DNA of 32,071 bases, from contig NZ_JAQVEJ010000015.1 in the NCBI RefSeq assembly GCF_028698005.1, positions 1-32,071 on the forward strand, given 5' to 3'. The notes under the pieces are model-generated. The model saw nothing but the letters and a program-made list of their open reading frames with translations, was not told where the DNA came from and did not search any database. Of this stretch, positions 19,462-28,056 are shown one piece after another. A program made the position numbers and the translations under genes. The DNA comes from Hydrogenophaga sp. Its GTDB lineage: Bacteria > Pseudomonadota > Gammaproteobacteria > Burkholderiales > Burkholderiaceae_C. The number at the start of each line of letters is the position of its first letter. The stretch's first letter is position 1.

Positions 19462-20315
19462 CACTGCGCTCCTTGCGGGGTGGCGGCCGCCCGCAGCTTG
19501 CGGCGCAGTTCGCCCACGTCGCCCGAGCCCAGATAGGCGCGGTTGACCTCGGGATCGGCCTGCACCACGGCCGGCGTGCCCTGGGCGATGACCTGGCCGA
19601 AGTTGAGCACCACCACGTGGTCCGACAAATCCATCACCAGCCCCATGTCGTGCTCGACCATGAGCACCGTCACGCCCCACTCGGCGCGCACGTCGAGGAT
19701 GAAGCGGGCCATGTCCTCGGTCTCTTCGCGGTTCATGCCGGCCACCGGTTCGTCGAGCATCAGGATCTGCGGCTGCATGGCCAGTGCGCGCGCCATCTCG
19801 ACGCGCTTTTGCAGGCCGTAGGGCAGTGCCGCGACCGGCGCATGACGGATGTGGTCGATCTCGAGGAAGTCGATGATGCGTTCCTCGATGTCGCGGCGCA
19901 GCTCGGCCTCCTCGCGCCGCGCGCGGCCCACGTACAGCAGGGCGTCGAACACGTTGGTCTTCAGGTGCGCATGGCGGCCGAGCTTGATGTTGTCGAGCAC
20001 CGTCATGCCGCGGAACAGCGCGATGTTCTGGAAGCTGCGCCCCAGGCCCAGCCGGGCGCGGCGCGGCGCCGGCAGGCGCGTGATGTCCTGCCCCTGGAAG
20101 CGGATGCTGCCCGCGTTGGGGCGGTAGAAGCCCGAGATCGTGTTGAACAGCGAGGTCTTGCCGGCCCCGTTGGGGCCGATCACGGCCGTGATGGAGCCCG
20201 GTTGCACCTCGAACCCCACCCCGCTGAGGGCATGCACACCGCCGAACGAGAGCGTGACACCGTCCACTTGCAGCAGGGGAGCGGGGACCGCAGGGGGCGA
20301 TTGGGGAATGGTCAT
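19461..20315 (-). CDS. Branched-chain amino acid-type ABC transporter ATPase (LivG-like)
   Basis: 284-residue ATP-binding subunit and first gene of the operon. Walker A is VIGPNGAGKTSLFN (about 40-53); the signature region reads LPYGLQKRVEMARAL (about 164-178), a variant with YGLQ in place of the usual SGGQ; Walker B is ILMLDEPVAGMN. The C-terminal EVNRAYLG motif is typical of LivG. The gene starts 118 bases from the divergent TetR regulator, with a 33-bp dyad between. No clear Shine-Dalgarno sequence precedes the ATG. Confidence 0.93.
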   Translation of the reverse strand: MTIPQSPPAVPAPLLQVDGVTLSFGGVHALSGVGFEVQPGSITAVIGPNGAGKTSLFNTISGFYRPNAGSIRFQGQDITRLPAPRRARLGLGRSFQNIALFRGMTVLDNIKLGRHAHLKTNVFDALLYVGRARREEAELRRDIEERIIDFLEIDHIRHAPVAALPYGLQKRVEMARALAMQPQILMLDEPVAGMNREETEDMARFILDVRAEWGVTVLMVEHDMGLVMDLSDHVVVLNFGQVIAQGTPAVVQADPEVNRAYLGSGDVGELRRKLRAAATPQGAQ

Positions 20316-20347
20316 GGCGAGGCGGGTTTGTCCGGGTGTCCGTGAAC

Positions 20348-20380
20348 CTACTAATACGTAAAGTGCTTACTGATGAGTAG
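20348..20380. promoter_or_regulatory. 33-bp dyad, candidate operator for the divergent TetR regulator
   Basis: CTACT.AT..GTAA at 20348-20361 is mirrored by TTAC..AT.AGTAG at 20367-20380, centred on 20364; 11 of the 14 bases in each arm are symmetric. The site is AT-rich compared with its surroundings and lies midway between livG and the TetR gene, where a TetR dimer, or two, could control both promoters. Confidence 0.65.
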
Positions 20381-20433
20381 ATTCTGGAAGCCCGCGCCCA
20401 CCTTGGCATTGGGATTTTCCCGATGCGACACTG

Positions 20434-21138
20434 ATGCCTGCCATGTCCAAGACCCTGCCTGCTTCTCCGTCCGGCCCGTCCGTGTCCGCTCCCGTCTCCG
20501 CATCCGCGCCGTCTCCCTGGGCCAGCAGGGCCGACCGACGGCAGCAGCGCGAGGTCAAGCGCCTGGCGGTGCTGTCGGCCGCGGCGCAGTTGTTCAATGA
20601 GCGGGGCTTTCATGCGACCTCGCTGGACGACATCGCGGCGCGCCTGAACGTGAGCAAGCCGACGCTGTACTACTACGTCAAGAACAAGGACGAGATCCTG
20701 TTGCAGTGCGTGAAAAAGGGCCTGCGCATGACGCTGGAGGGCATCGAGGCTTCACGCGCTGCCGGCGGCAATGCGGTGGACCAGTTGCGTGCCTGCATGC
20801 GGGTGTATGCCGACATCGTGATGCAGCCCTTCGGCATGTGCCTGATCCGCGTCGGTGACGAGGAGGTGCCCGAGCCCAGCCGGACCGAGCTGCGGCGCAT
20901 GAAAAGCGAGATCGACCAGGCATTTCGCCGCCTGGTGGCTCAGGGCGTCGAGGAGGGCGCACTCGAGCCCTGCGACCCGAAGATGACGGCCTTCGTCATC
21001 GCCGGCGCGCTGAGCTGGATCGGGCGCTGGTACCAGCCCGGGGGTGGCTGCACGCCCGAGCAGATCATCGAGCAGAGCATCGGTACCCTGCTCGGCGGGG
21101 TGCTGAAGCGGCCAGCCCGGGCCAAACGCGGCAGATGA
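20434..21138 (+). CDS. TetR/AcrR-family transcriptional regulator
   Basis: 234-residue one-component repressor. After a Ser/Pro-rich tail of about 30 residues comes the DNA-binding domain (about 35-85): VLSAAAQLFNERGFHATSLD, then DIAARLNVSKPTLYYYVKNK with the recognition helix. The C-terminal ligand domain contains MRVYADIVMQPFG and AFVIAGALSWIGRWYQPGG, as in regulators of fatty-acid or aromatic acyl-CoA metabolism. It is divergent from the liv/CoA-ligase operon, and a 33-bp dyad lies between; a CoA thioester made by that operon is a reasonable inducer, though this is inference. A second ATG at 20443 is equally possible as start because neither has a good ribosome site. Confidence 0.9.
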   Translation: MPAMSKTLPASPSGPSVSAPVSASAPSPWASRADRRQQREVKRLAVLSAAAQLFNERGFHATSLDDIAARLNVSKPTLYYYVKNKDEILLQCVKKGLRMTLEGIEASRAAGGNAVDQLRACMRVYADIVMQPFGMCLIRVGDEEVPEPSRTELRRMKSEIDQAFRRLVAQGVEEGALEPCDPKMTAFVIAGALSWIGRWYQPGGGCTPEQIIEQSIGTLLGGVLKRPARAKRGR

Positions 21139-21143
21139 GTCCG

Positions 21144-21159
21144 CCGCGGGGCACCGCGG
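21144..21159. other. GC-rich hairpin between convergent genes
   Basis: CCGCGG, loop GGCA, CCGCGG, starting five bases after the TetR stop. It could slow transcription in either direction, but no T-run follows on either strand, so I do not call it a terminator. Confidence 0.3.
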
Positions 21160-21225
21160 AACCGGCTTTGCCAGGCCGCAGGCGCCGGTACCGAGCCGCG
21201 TCAGCCGCGCCGCCGGGTGCTCACC

Positions 21226-21867
21226 TCACTCCGCGTCGGGCTGCTGGCGTGGTGCGGCCTTCTGGAACGCGTCGAGTTCCATGCAGGCCTTCTCGACCTC
21301 GGCGATCAGGGGCCAGCGCGTGAGGTCGACCTTGAAGCGGCGCGCGCTTTCGATCTGCGGGATGAGGAACACGTCGGCGATGGTGGGGGCATCGCCATGG
21401 CTGAAGCGGCCGCGCCGGGTGTCGGCGGCCAGCAGCGCCTCGTAGGCGTCGAAGCCGGCGCCGATCCAGGTGCCGCACCAGGCGTTGATGGCGTCGGTGT
21501 TGGCACCGAAGGTCTGGCGCAGGTAGTCGAGGATGCGCTTGTTGTTGACCGGGTGGATGTCGCAGCCGACGATGGCCGCGAGTGCACGCACCTGGGCGCG
21601 CTGCAGCGGGTCGCGCGGCAGCAGCGGCGGTTCGGGGTATTGCTCCTCCAGCCATTCGATGATGGCCGGTGACTGGATCAGCACACCGTGGCCAGTGTCC
21701 AGTGCCGGCACGAGCTGCTGCGGGTTGACCGCCTTGAACGTGTCGCCATGGTGCTCGTCCTTGACCAGGTGCACCGGCAGGTACTCGTAGGACAGGCCCT
21801 TGAGCTGGAGGGCGATGCGCGTGCGGTGCGAGGTGCCGCTGCGCCAGTAGTTGTAGAGCTTCATCAT
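21226..21867 (-). CDS. maiA: Maleylpyruvate/maleylacetoacetate isomerase (zeta-class glutathione transferase)
   Basis: 213-residue glutathione-transferase-fold isomerase. The thioredoxin-like half has KLYNYWRSGTSHRTRIAL (about 3-20), NPQQLVPALD (cis-Pro loop, about 48-57) and LIQSPAIIEWLEEQYP (about 63-78), where the Gln-Ser pair binds glutathione. The helical half has CDIHPVNNKRIL. The classical SSCS active-site stretch of MaiA reads SGTS here. Downstream of a gentisate dioxygenase and fumarylpyruvate hydrolase, its likely job is glutathione-dependent isomerisation of maleylpyruvate to fumarylpyruvate (NagL role) rather than tyrosine breakdown. Two ATGs are adjacent (21867 and 21864); either may be used. 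Confidence 0.88.
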   Translation of the reverse strand: MMKLYNYWRSGTSHRTRIALQLKGLSYEYLPVHLVKDEHHGDTFKAVNPQQLVPALDTGHGVLIQSPAIIEWLEEQYPEPPLLPRDPLQRAQVRALAAIVGCDIHPVNNKRILDYLRQTFGANTDAINAWCGTWIGAGFDAYEALLAADTRRGRFSHGDAPTIADVFLIPQIESARRFKVDLTRWPLIAEVEKACMELDAFQKAAPRQQPDAE

Positions 21868-21888
21868 CGCTGGAAACGGGCAGGGGGT

Positions 21889-22590
21889 TCAGGCCGGGTC
21901 GCCGATGGTCAGGGACACCTGGGCCACGCCGTCGACGCGGCCGGTGATCCGGTCGCCCGTCACCACCGGACCCACGCCCTCGGGCGTGCCGGTGTAGATC
22001 AGGTCGCCGGGCTGCAGGTGGTAGAACTGCGACAGGTCCGCAATGATCTCACGGATATTCCAGATCAGCTTGTCGACGTCGGACGATTGCCGGGTCACGC
22101 CGTTGACCTCCAGCGCGATCGCCCCCTGGCTGATCACCGTGCCCTCCATCGGCACGATTGCCGAGCAGACCGAACCCTGTTCGATGTCCTTGCCCAGGTC
22201 CCAGGGGCGGCCCTTGTCGCGTGCGGCCAGCTGCAGGTCGCGGCGCGTCATGTCCAGGCCGGCGCCATAGCCAAAGATGATCTCGTGGGCGTTGTCGGCG
22301 CTGACGCGGAAACCCGCCCGGCCCACGGCCAGCACCAGTTCCATCTCGTAGTGGTAGTTGGCCGTGCCGGGCGGGTAGGCCACGGTGGCGCCGCTGTCGA
22401 CCAGGGTCTGGGGCGACTTGGTGAAGTAGAACGGGCGCTCGGCCGACTTGTCGACCGGCTTGCCCATTTCGAGCGCGTGCGCGTGGTAATTGCGGCCGAC
22501 GCAGAAAATGCGGTTGACGGGAAAGCGCTCCGTGCGGCCCCGGATGGGCAGGGACGGAACGGGGGGTGGCGGAAACAGGTATGTGCTCAT
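21889..22590 (-). CDS. Fumarylacetoacetate hydrolase-family protein, probable fumarylpyruvate hydrolase
   Basis: 233-residue FAH-fold hydrolase. Marks seen are IFCVGRNYHAHALEMG (about 29-44), the metal ligands in HYEMELVLAVG (Glu-x-Glu) with the aspartate of GAGLDMTRRDLQ, KDIEQGSVCSAIVP, and DLIYTGTPEGVGPV near the end. Together with the flanking gentisate 1,2-dioxygenase and maleylpyruvate isomerase, it should cleave fumarylpyruvate to fumarate and pyruvate (NagK role) in the cytoplasm. The family also includes acylpyruvases and 2-keto-4-pentenoate hydratases, so the assignment leans on context. It lies 21 bases after the dioxygenase stop and 21 before the isomerase start. Confidence 0.88.
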   Translation of the reverse strand: MSTYLFPPPPVPSLPIRGRTERFPVNRIFCVGRNYHAHALEMGKPVDKSAERPFYFTKSPQTLVDSGATVAYPPGTANYHYEMELVLAVGRAGFRVSADNAHEIIFGYGAGLDMTRRDLQLAARDKGRPWDLGKDIEQGSVCSAIVPMEGTVISQGAIALEVNGVTRQSSDVDKLIWNIREIIADLSQFYHLQPGDLIYTGTPEGVGPVVTGDRITGRVDGVAQVSLTIGDPA

Positions 22591-22611
22591 GCGGGAGGAG
22601 GGAAATGCGGG

Positions 22612-23682
22612 TCAGGGTTGGGCGGGCATGGCCGGCTGGCCATCGGCGCGCACTTCGTACACGCCGAGCTTGCGGTGCAGCGGCGACTCGTCGGCCACGA
22701 ACAGGAAGGCCGGCCCGGTGGCCGAGGCGTTGGTCAGTGTGGTGGCGGTGTAGCCCGGGATGCAGCAGGTGTCGGCCGGTGCGAGGTCGAATCCCTGCGC
22801 ATCGGTGGCCACGCGCGCGGCGCCTTCGATGACGTGGTACACCGCCGCCGGCGAACGCGCGGGCAGGGCCAGCGTCTGGCCCGGGCGCAGCATCAGGGCG
22901 TGCAGGCCCAGGATGTTCTGGGCGTCCTCGCCGGTTTCGGGGTTCACGTAGGTGATCTGCACGTGGTCCAGCCCGGGGCGGTCCCCGGCCAGCGACAGCA
23001 ACGCGGCGCGCGCCTCGGCCCAGGGGTAGCGCAGCAGCGGGTAGCGCCGGCCGCTGCGGTCGAACACCGGAGTGGGCACGAGGCCGGCGCGCGCGTAGGC
23101 ACGGTGCCCCTGGCCGGGCTCGACCGTCTGGGTCGTGCCGTTGAGGTGGTAGCTGGTCTCCGTGTAGTAGACCAGCGGCAGGTCCAGCACATCGAGCCAG
23201 ATCACGGGCGCATTGCCGTCGTGGCCGTGTTCGTGCCACAGCCCGGTGGGTGTGAGGATCAGGTCGCCGCGGTGCATCGGGCACTTCTCGCCGTCCACCG
23301 TGGTCCAGGCACCCTCGCCCTCGACGATCATGCGCACGGCATTGGGCGTGTGGCGGTGGCTGGGCGCCCACTCGCCGGGCAGCAGCAGTTGCATGCCCAG
23401 GTAGATGGCGGCACTGGCCTGCATCTTCTCCAGCGTGTGGCCGGGGTTGGCCAGCACCAGCACGCGGCGCTCGGCCTTCTCGATCGGCGTGAGCTCGCCG
23501 GCCCGCAACAGCAGTGGCCGGATGTCGGCATAGCGCCAGCGTGTGGCCCGGGTCTGGCGCGCCGGTATGCCCGGGGGCAGCACGGCGCGCAGGCTGGGCC
23601 ACAGGGGCACCAGGTTCTGCCGGGCCAGCTCATCGCGGTAGTCCTGCGGCAGATCTTCCAGCCGACCCAGTTCATGGCTCAT
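22612..23682 (-). CDS. gtdA: Gentisate 1,2-dioxygenase
   Basis: 356-residue double-cupin Fe(II) ring-cleavage enzyme that opens gentisate (2,5-dihydroxybenzoate) to maleylpyruvate with O2. The first cupin has EWAPSHRHTPNAVRMIVEG with the HxH iron ligands (about 98-116), then GDLILTPTGLWHEHGHDG. The second cupin region contains TLALPARSPAAVYHVIEG. N-terminal DELARQNLVPLWPSL is typical. The start at 23682 is chosen over one 12 codons upstream because AAGGGA stands six to seven bases before it. It is the first gene of a three-gene pathway operon, divergent from a MarR regulator. No gene for a gentisate-forming hydroxylase is next to it. Confidence 0.94.
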   Translation of the reverse strand: MSHELGRLEDLPQDYRDELARQNLVPLWPSLRAVLPPGIPARQTRATRWRYADIRPLLLRAGELTPIEKAERRVLVLANPGHTLEKMQASAAIYLGMQLLLPGEWAPSHRHTPNAVRMIVEGEGAWTTVDGEKCPMHRGDLILTPTGLWHEHGHDGNAPVIWLDVLDLPLVYYTETSYHLNGTTQTVEPGQGHRAYARAGLVPTPVFDRSGRRYPLLRYPWAEARAALLSLAGDRPGLDHVQITYVNPETGEDAQNILGLHALMLRPGQTLALPARSPAAVYHVIEGAARVATDAQGFDLAPADTCCIPGYTATTLTNASATGPAFLFVADESPLHRKLGVYEVRADGQPAMPAQP

Positions 23683-23722
23683 GTCGATTCCCTTGGTGTA
23701 GCGCGTGACGGGTGGCACCCAT

Positions 23723-23786
23723 ATGATGAGTACACTGACGATATCCTAGTGCTACCATGATCCGGTTGCCCATGCGGGTTAACCCG
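23723..23786. promoter_or_regulatory. Dyads in the gentisate dioxygenase/MarR intergenic region
   Basis: A perfect 12-bp palindrome, CGGGTTAACCCG (23775-23786), ends 10 bases before the marR ATG. A second, imperfect dyad of 39 bases is centred near GATATC (23723-23761; 9 of 16 positions symmetric). The position before marR suits autoregulation; the second would cover the dioxygenase promoter. Confidence 0.5.
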
Positions 23787-23796
23787 TGTCTGAACC

Positions 23797-24309
23797 ATGA
23801 ACCCTTCCGAAGCGTTCGATGGCGATATCGACCTGCTGCCCGGCTATGCCATCCGCCGCCTGCAGCAGATTGCCGTGGGCATTTTTCTGCAGGAGATGGC
23901 GGCGGGTGGTCTCAACCTCACCCCGGTGCAGTTCGGTGCGCTGCAGGTGGTGGCCCTGCAACCGGGCATCGACCAGCGGACGCTGGCCGGCCGGATTGCG
24001 CTGGACACCTCCACCATCGGCGGGGTGGTCGACCGGCTGGAGGCACGCGGCTGGCTGCAACGGCGCCGCTCGACCGAAGACCGCCGGGCACGCCTGCTGC
24101 ACCTGACACCCGCCGGCCAGCAGGTGCTGGCGCAGGCCGTGCCGGGCATGTTGCGCGCGCAGCAGCTCATCCTGGCACCGCTGCCGCCCGGCCAGCGCAC
24201 GCAGTTCATGGCGATGCTGCACACCCTGGTCACGCAGAACAATGAATGGAGCCGCGCGCCAAGTGAAAACCCGGCCACGGTGGGGCGCCAGGGTTCGACC
24301 ATCGGCTGA
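23797..24309 (+). CDS. MarR-family transcriptional regulator
   Basis: 170-residue winged-helix repressor. Helices QIAVGIFLQEM and LTPVQFGALQVVAL lead to DQRTLAGRIALDTSTIGGVVDRL (recognition helix, about 66-88), followed by the wing RRRSTEDRRARLLHLTPAG, the most typical MarR motif. It is divergent from the gentisate operon and probably controls it, with gentisate, salicylate or a related acid as effector; that is inference from position. The C-terminal 25 residues are polar and not conserved. No clear ribosome site precedes the ATG. Confidence 0.9.
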   Translation: MNPSEAFDGDIDLLPGYAIRRLQQIAVGIFLQEMAAGGLNLTPVQFGALQVVALQPGIDQRTLAGRIALDTSTIGGVVDRLEARGWLQRRRSTEDRRARLLHLTPAGQQVLAQAVPGMLRAQQLILAPLPPGQRTQFMAMLHTLVTQNNEWSRAPSENPATVGRQGSTIG

Positions 24310-24405
24310 GCCAGGGTTGGGCGCCCGTTGGTAACCGATTTCATGGACAATTGAAACCAAATTACAGCCGGCCCAGCGATCCGGCGAACTCCGGAGACTG
24401 TGTCC

Positions 24406-25839
24406 ATGCCCCAGCGCGCCACCAAGATCGTCGCCACCCTCGGCCCCGCGTCCAGCGACCCGGACCTGCTCGAGGCCATGATCCGTGCCGGTGTCAACGT
24501 CGTGCGGCTGAACTTCTCGCACGGCGCGGCCCAGGACCATATCGAGCGCGCGCGCCTGGTGCGTGAGGCCTCGCAGCGCGCCGGGCGCGAGGTCGCCATC
24601 ATGGCCGACCTGCAGGGGCCCAAGATCCGCGTCGGCAAGTTCGCCGAGGGCAAGGTGGTGCTGGTGCCTGGCGAGCCCTTCGTGCTCGATGCCGCGCGCA
24701 CCGAGCCGGGCGATGAGCGGGGTGTGGGGCTGGACTACAAGGAACTGCCGCGCGACGTGAAGCCCGGCGACACGCTGCTGCTCAACGACGGGCTGATTGT
24801 GCTCGCCGTGGACCAGGTGGCGGGGTCGGCCGTGCACACCACGGTCAGGATCGGTGGCGAGCTGTCCAACAACAAGGGCATCAACCGGCAGGGCGGGGGG
24901 CTGACGGCGCCGGCGCTCACGGCCAAGGATATGGAGGACATCAGGACCGCCATGGACCTGCAGGCCGACTACGTGGCGGTGAGCTTTCCCAAGACGGCCG
25001 CCGACATGGAGCTGGCACGCCGGCTGTGCAACGAGGCGGCCGCGTCCATCGGCCACAAGCCCGGCCTGATCGCCAAGATCGAGCGCGCCGAGGCGATCCC
25101 CGAGCTGGAGAACATCCTGCGCGTCTCCGACGGCATCATGGTCGCGCGTGGCGACCTGGCGGTCGAGGTCGGCAACGCGGCCGTGCCGGGCCTGCAAAAA
25201 CGCATGATCCGCCTCGCGCGCCAGATGGACAAGGTGGTCATCACGGCCACGCAGATGATGGAGTCCATGATCGTCAACCCGGTGCCCACGCGCGCCGAGG
25301 TGTCCGACGTGGCCAACGCCGTGCTCGACGGCACCGACGCGGTGATGCTCAGTGCCGAGACGGCGGCGGGCAAATACCCGCTGGAGACGGTGCGGCAGAT
25401 GGCCGCGATCTGCGAGGAGGCCGAGACGACCGAATACGACCCGCTGGAGGACGACTTCATCGGCCAGACCTTCCAGCGCATCGACCAGGCCATTGCCATG
25501 GGGGCGCTGTTCGTCGCGCACCACCTCAAGGCCAAGGCCATCGTGGCGCTGACCGACTCGGGCTCCACGGCACTGTGGATGAGCCGGCACAACGTGATGA
25601 TGCCGATCTTCGCGGTCACGTCCAAGCTGGCGACGCAGCGCAAAATGACCCTGTACCGCAACGTGCGCCCGCTGCTGGCCGACACCAGCGCCGACCGCGA
25701 CACCGCGCTGGCCGAGGCCGAGGCCGATCTGAAAAAACGCGGCGTGATGCAAAGTGGCGACGTGTACGCCATCACCGTGGGCGAGCCCATGGGCACGCCG
25801 GGCGGCACCAACACGCTGAAGATTTGCCGGGCTGCCTGA
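24406..25839 (+). CDS. pyk: Pyruvate kinase
   Basis: 477-residue glycolytic enzyme that makes pyruvate and ATP from phosphoenolpyruvate. It opens with RATKIVATLGPASSDPDLL and has VRLNFSHGA, the substrate-site LIAKIERAEAIPELENIL, GIMVARGDLAVEVG, and the pyruvate-kinase block MDKVVITATQMMESM, followed by PTRAEVSDVANAVLDGTDAV. The C-terminal allosteric domain (from about 350) is complete. ATG at 24406 has GGAGA eight bases upstream; a GTG at 24400 would be too close. It begins the pyk-fba-purC block. The promoter region holds a split inverted repeat (TTGG 24328-24331 and TTTCA 24339-24343 against TGAAACCAA at 24352-24360) of unknown meaning. Confidence 0.96.
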   Translation: MPQRATKIVATLGPASSDPDLLEAMIRAGVNVVRLNFSHGAAQDHIERARLVREASQRAGREVAIMADLQGPKIRVGKFAEGKVVLVPGEPFVLDAARTEPGDERGVGLDYKELPRDVKPGDTLLLNDGLIVLAVDQVAGSAVHTTVRIGGELSNNKGINRQGGGLTAPALTAKDMEDIRTAMDLQADYVAVSFPKTAADMELARRLCNEAAASIGHKPGLIAKIERAEAIPELENILRVSDGIMVARGDLAVEVGNAAVPGLQKRMIRLARQMDKVVITATQMMESMIVNPVPTRAEVSDVANAVLDGTDAVMLSAETAAGKYPLETVRQMAAICEEAETTEYDPLEDDFIGQTFQRIDQAIAMGALFVAHHLKAKAIVALTDSGSTALWMSRHNVMMPIFAVTSKLATQRKMTLYRNVRPLLADTSADRDTALAEAEADLKKRGVMQSGDVYAITVGEPMGTPGGTNTLKICRAA

Positions 25840-25933
25840 CCCGCCTGTCGGCTGCGCCTGTCTGCGCGCAGGGCCGGGCGCCTTAAAATCCCGGAGTTAC
25901 GGACCGGTTACCAACTTTGACTAGAGGATTCTC

Positions 25934-26998
25934 ATGGCACTCGTTTCCATGCGCGAACTGCTCGACCACGCTGCGGCCAATGGCTACGGCATCCCGGCGT
26001 TCAACGTCAACAACCTGGAGCAGGTGCAGGCCGTGATGGCCGCGGCCGACGAGGTCGGTGCGCCCGTCATCCTGCAAGCCTCGGCCGGTGCCCGCAAGTA
26101 CGCCGGCGAGAGCTTCATCAAGCACCTGATCCAGGCTGCCACCGAGGCCTATCCGCACATTCCCCTGGTCATGCACCAGGACCACGGCACCAGCCCCAAG
26201 GTCTGTGCCGGCGCCATCGAGCTGGGCTTCGGCTCGGTGATGATGGACGGCTCGCTCATGGAAGACGGCAAGACGCCGTCGAGCTTCGATTACAACGTCG
26301 AGGTCACCCGTCAGGTCGTCGAGATGGCGCACAAGGTCGGCGTGACGGTGGAAGGCGAACTCGGCTGCCTGGGCAATCTGGAAACCGGTGATGCCGGCGA
26401 GGAAGACGGCATTGGCGCCGAAGGCAAGCTGGACCACAGCCAGATGCTGACCGACCCGGAGGAGGCCGCCCAGTTCGTCAAGGCCACCCAGCTCGACGCC
26501 CTGGCCATCGCCATCGGCACCAGCCATGGCGCCTACAAGTTCAGCCGTCCGCCCACCGGCGACATCCTGGCGATCAGCCGCGTCAAGGAAATCCACGCCC
26601 GCATCCCCAACACCCACCTGGTGATGCACGGTTCCTCGTCGGTGCCGCAGGAACTGCGCGCCATCATCAACCAGTACGGCGGCGCCATGAAGGAAACCTA
26701 CGGCGTGCCGGTGGCCGAGATCCAGGAAGCCATCAAGCACGGCGTGCGCAAGATCAACATCGACACCGACATCCGCATGGCCATGACCGGCGCGGTGCGC
26801 AAGTTCATGGCCGAGAACCCGGAAAAGTTCGACATGCGCGAATGGATGAAGCCGGCCCGCGAAGCCGCCAAGGCGGTGTGCAAGCAGCGCTACCTGGAAT
26901 TCGGCTGCGAAGGCCAGGGCGCCAAGATCAAGGGTGAAACCCTGAGCGTGATGGCGGCCAAGTACGCCAGGGGCGAATTGGCACAACAGGTGAACTGA
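25934..26998 (+). CDS. fba: Class II fructose-1,6-bisphosphate aldolase
   Basis: 354-residue zinc aldolase of the CbbA type that interconverts fructose-1,6-bisphosphate with two triose phosphates. Marks are [14 protein letters not shown] (about 17-30), the zinc-site histidine in [10 protein letters not shown] (about 77-86), [12 protein letters not shown] (about 137-148), [11 protein letters not shown] and [10 protein letters not shown], and [13 protein letters not shown] near the end. AGAGGA stands seven bases before the ATG. A candidate -10, TAAAAT, lies at 25884-25889, so fba may have its own promoter in the 94 bases after pyk. Confidence 0.96.
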   Translation: MALVSMRELLDHAAANGYGIPAFNVNNLEQVQAVMAAADEVGAPVILQASAGARKYAGESFIKHLIQAATEAYPHIPLVMHQDHGTSPKVCAGAIELGFGSVMMDGSLMEDGKTPSSFDYNVEVTRQVVEMAHKVGVTVEGELGCLGNLETGDAGEEDGIGAEGKLDHSQMLTDPEEAAQFVKATQLDALAIAIGTSHGAYKFSRPPTGDILAISRVKEIHARIPNTHLVMHGSSSVPQELRAIINQYGGAMKETYGVPVAEIQEAIKHGVRKINIDTDIRMAMTGAVRKFMAENPEKFDMREWMKPAREAAKAVCKQRYLEFGCEGQGAKIKGETLSVMAAKYARGELAQQVN

Positions 26999-27042
26999 TC
27001 TCACCCCGGTCCGACCTGCGATAATTCGCCGGAATGGTTCGG

Positions 27043-27076
27043 AGCCCGCTGACTGTTCGGTTGGCGGGCTTTTTTT
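27043..27076 (+). terminator. Rho-independent terminator between fba and purC
   Basis: AGCCCGC (27043-27049) pairs with GCGGGCT (27064-27070), loop of 14 bases, then a run of T to 27076. A -10-like GATAAT lies 18 bases before the stem (27020-27025); if it is a promoter, the terminator would sit in the purC leader and could act as an attenuator. Confidence 0.85.
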
Positions 27077-27106
27077 CTTGCGTCCCGTATTGCCGACCAC
27101 CCGATC

Positions 27107-28015
27107 ATGACCGACGTCCTCCATACCTCCGACCTCAAGTCCTTGCCGCTGCTGGCGCGCGGCAAGGTGCGCGACAACTACGCCGTGGGCGACGACCGCA
27201 TCCTGATGGTGGCTTCCGACCGCATCAGCGCCTTCGACGTCATCATGGGCGAGCCCATTCCCGGCAAGGGCAAGCTGCTGACCCGGCTGTCCCTGTGGTG
27301 GTTCGAGAGGCTGGGGCCCCAGGGGCTGAACATCTGTCCGATCCACCTGACCGGCGAGGCGCCCGAAAGCGTGGTGGCGCCCGAGGAGGTGCCCCAGGTC
27401 GAGGGCCGGTCCATGCTGGTCAAGCGCCTCAAGCCCATCCCGGTGGAGGCCGTGGTGCGCGGCTACCTGGCCGGCAGCGGCTGGAAGGAGTACCAGGAAA
27501 GCCGCTCGGTCTGCGGCGTGCCGCTGCCCGAGGGCCTGCGCAACGCCAGCAAGCTGCCCGAGCCGATCTACACCCCCGCGGCCAAGGCGGCGGTGGGCGA
27601 GCACGACGAGAACATCACCTACGAGCGCACGGTCGAGATGGTGGGGCCCGAGATCGCGGCCCAGATCCGCGACAAGGCCATCGCGCTGTACCGCGCGGCG
27701 GCCGAGATCGCGCGGGCCAAGGGCATCATCATCGCCGACACCAAGTTCGAGTTCGGCCTCGACGAGAACGGCACCGTGGTGCTGATGGACGAGGTGCTGA
27801 CGCCCGATTCGTCGCGCTACTGGCCGGCCGAGCAGTACGCCGAGGGCAGCAACCCGCCGAGCTTCGACAAACAGTTCCTGCGTGACTGGCTCGAAACGGC
27901 CAAGGTCAACGGACAGCCCTGGGACAAGACGCCACCGGCACCGCGCCTGCCGCGCGAGGTGATCGAGAAGACCGCGGCCAAGTACCAGGAAGCGCTCGAA
28001 CGCCTGCTGGGCTGA
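27107..28015 (+). CDS. purC: Phosphoribosylaminoimidazole-succinocarboxamide synthase
   Basis: 302-residue SAICAR synthase of purine synthesis: joins CAIR and aspartate using ATP. It starts with [21 protein letters not shown] (about 13-33), then [14 protein letters not shown] (about 34-47), the ATP-site [22 protein letters not shown] (about 105-126) and [16 protein letters not shown] (about 205-220). [16 protein letters not shown] follows, and the C-terminal lid is complete. The length is that of the longer, SAICAR synthase type found in many proteobacteria. It follows the fba terminator by 30 bases and converges on the DUF4189 lipoprotein gene. A hairpin at 28022-28040 without a T-run lies between the two. 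Confidence 0.96.
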   Translation: MTDVLHTSDLKSLPLLARGKVRDNYAVGDDRILMVASDRISAFDVIMGEPIPGKGKLLTRLSLWWFERLGPQGLNICPIHLTGEAPESVVAPEEVPQVEGRSMLVKRLKPIPVEAVVRGYLAGSGWKEYQESRSVCGVPLPEGLRNASKLPEPIYTPAAKAAVGEHDENITYERTVEMVGPEIAAQIRDKAIALYRAAAEIARAKGIIIADTKFEFGLDENGTVVLMDEVLTPDSSRYWPAEQYAEGSNPPSFDKQFLRDWLETAKVNGQPWDKTPPAPRLPREVIEKTAAKYQEALERLLG

Positions 28016-28056
28016 CCGCTGGCGCACCGGATGGTGGCGCCCGCTTCAGGGGGGGA

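Noticed and set aside
18583-20613. A 676-codon minus-strand frame running from upstream of livG into livH
   Set aside because: Only its C-terminal 292 residues are protein-like (LivH); the rest is the wrong frame over livG and the TetR promoter region.
28022-28040. Terminator between convergent purC and the DUF4189 gene
   Set aside because: A hairpin with one bulge is present (GCGCACC/GGT-GCGC) but no T-run follows on either strand.
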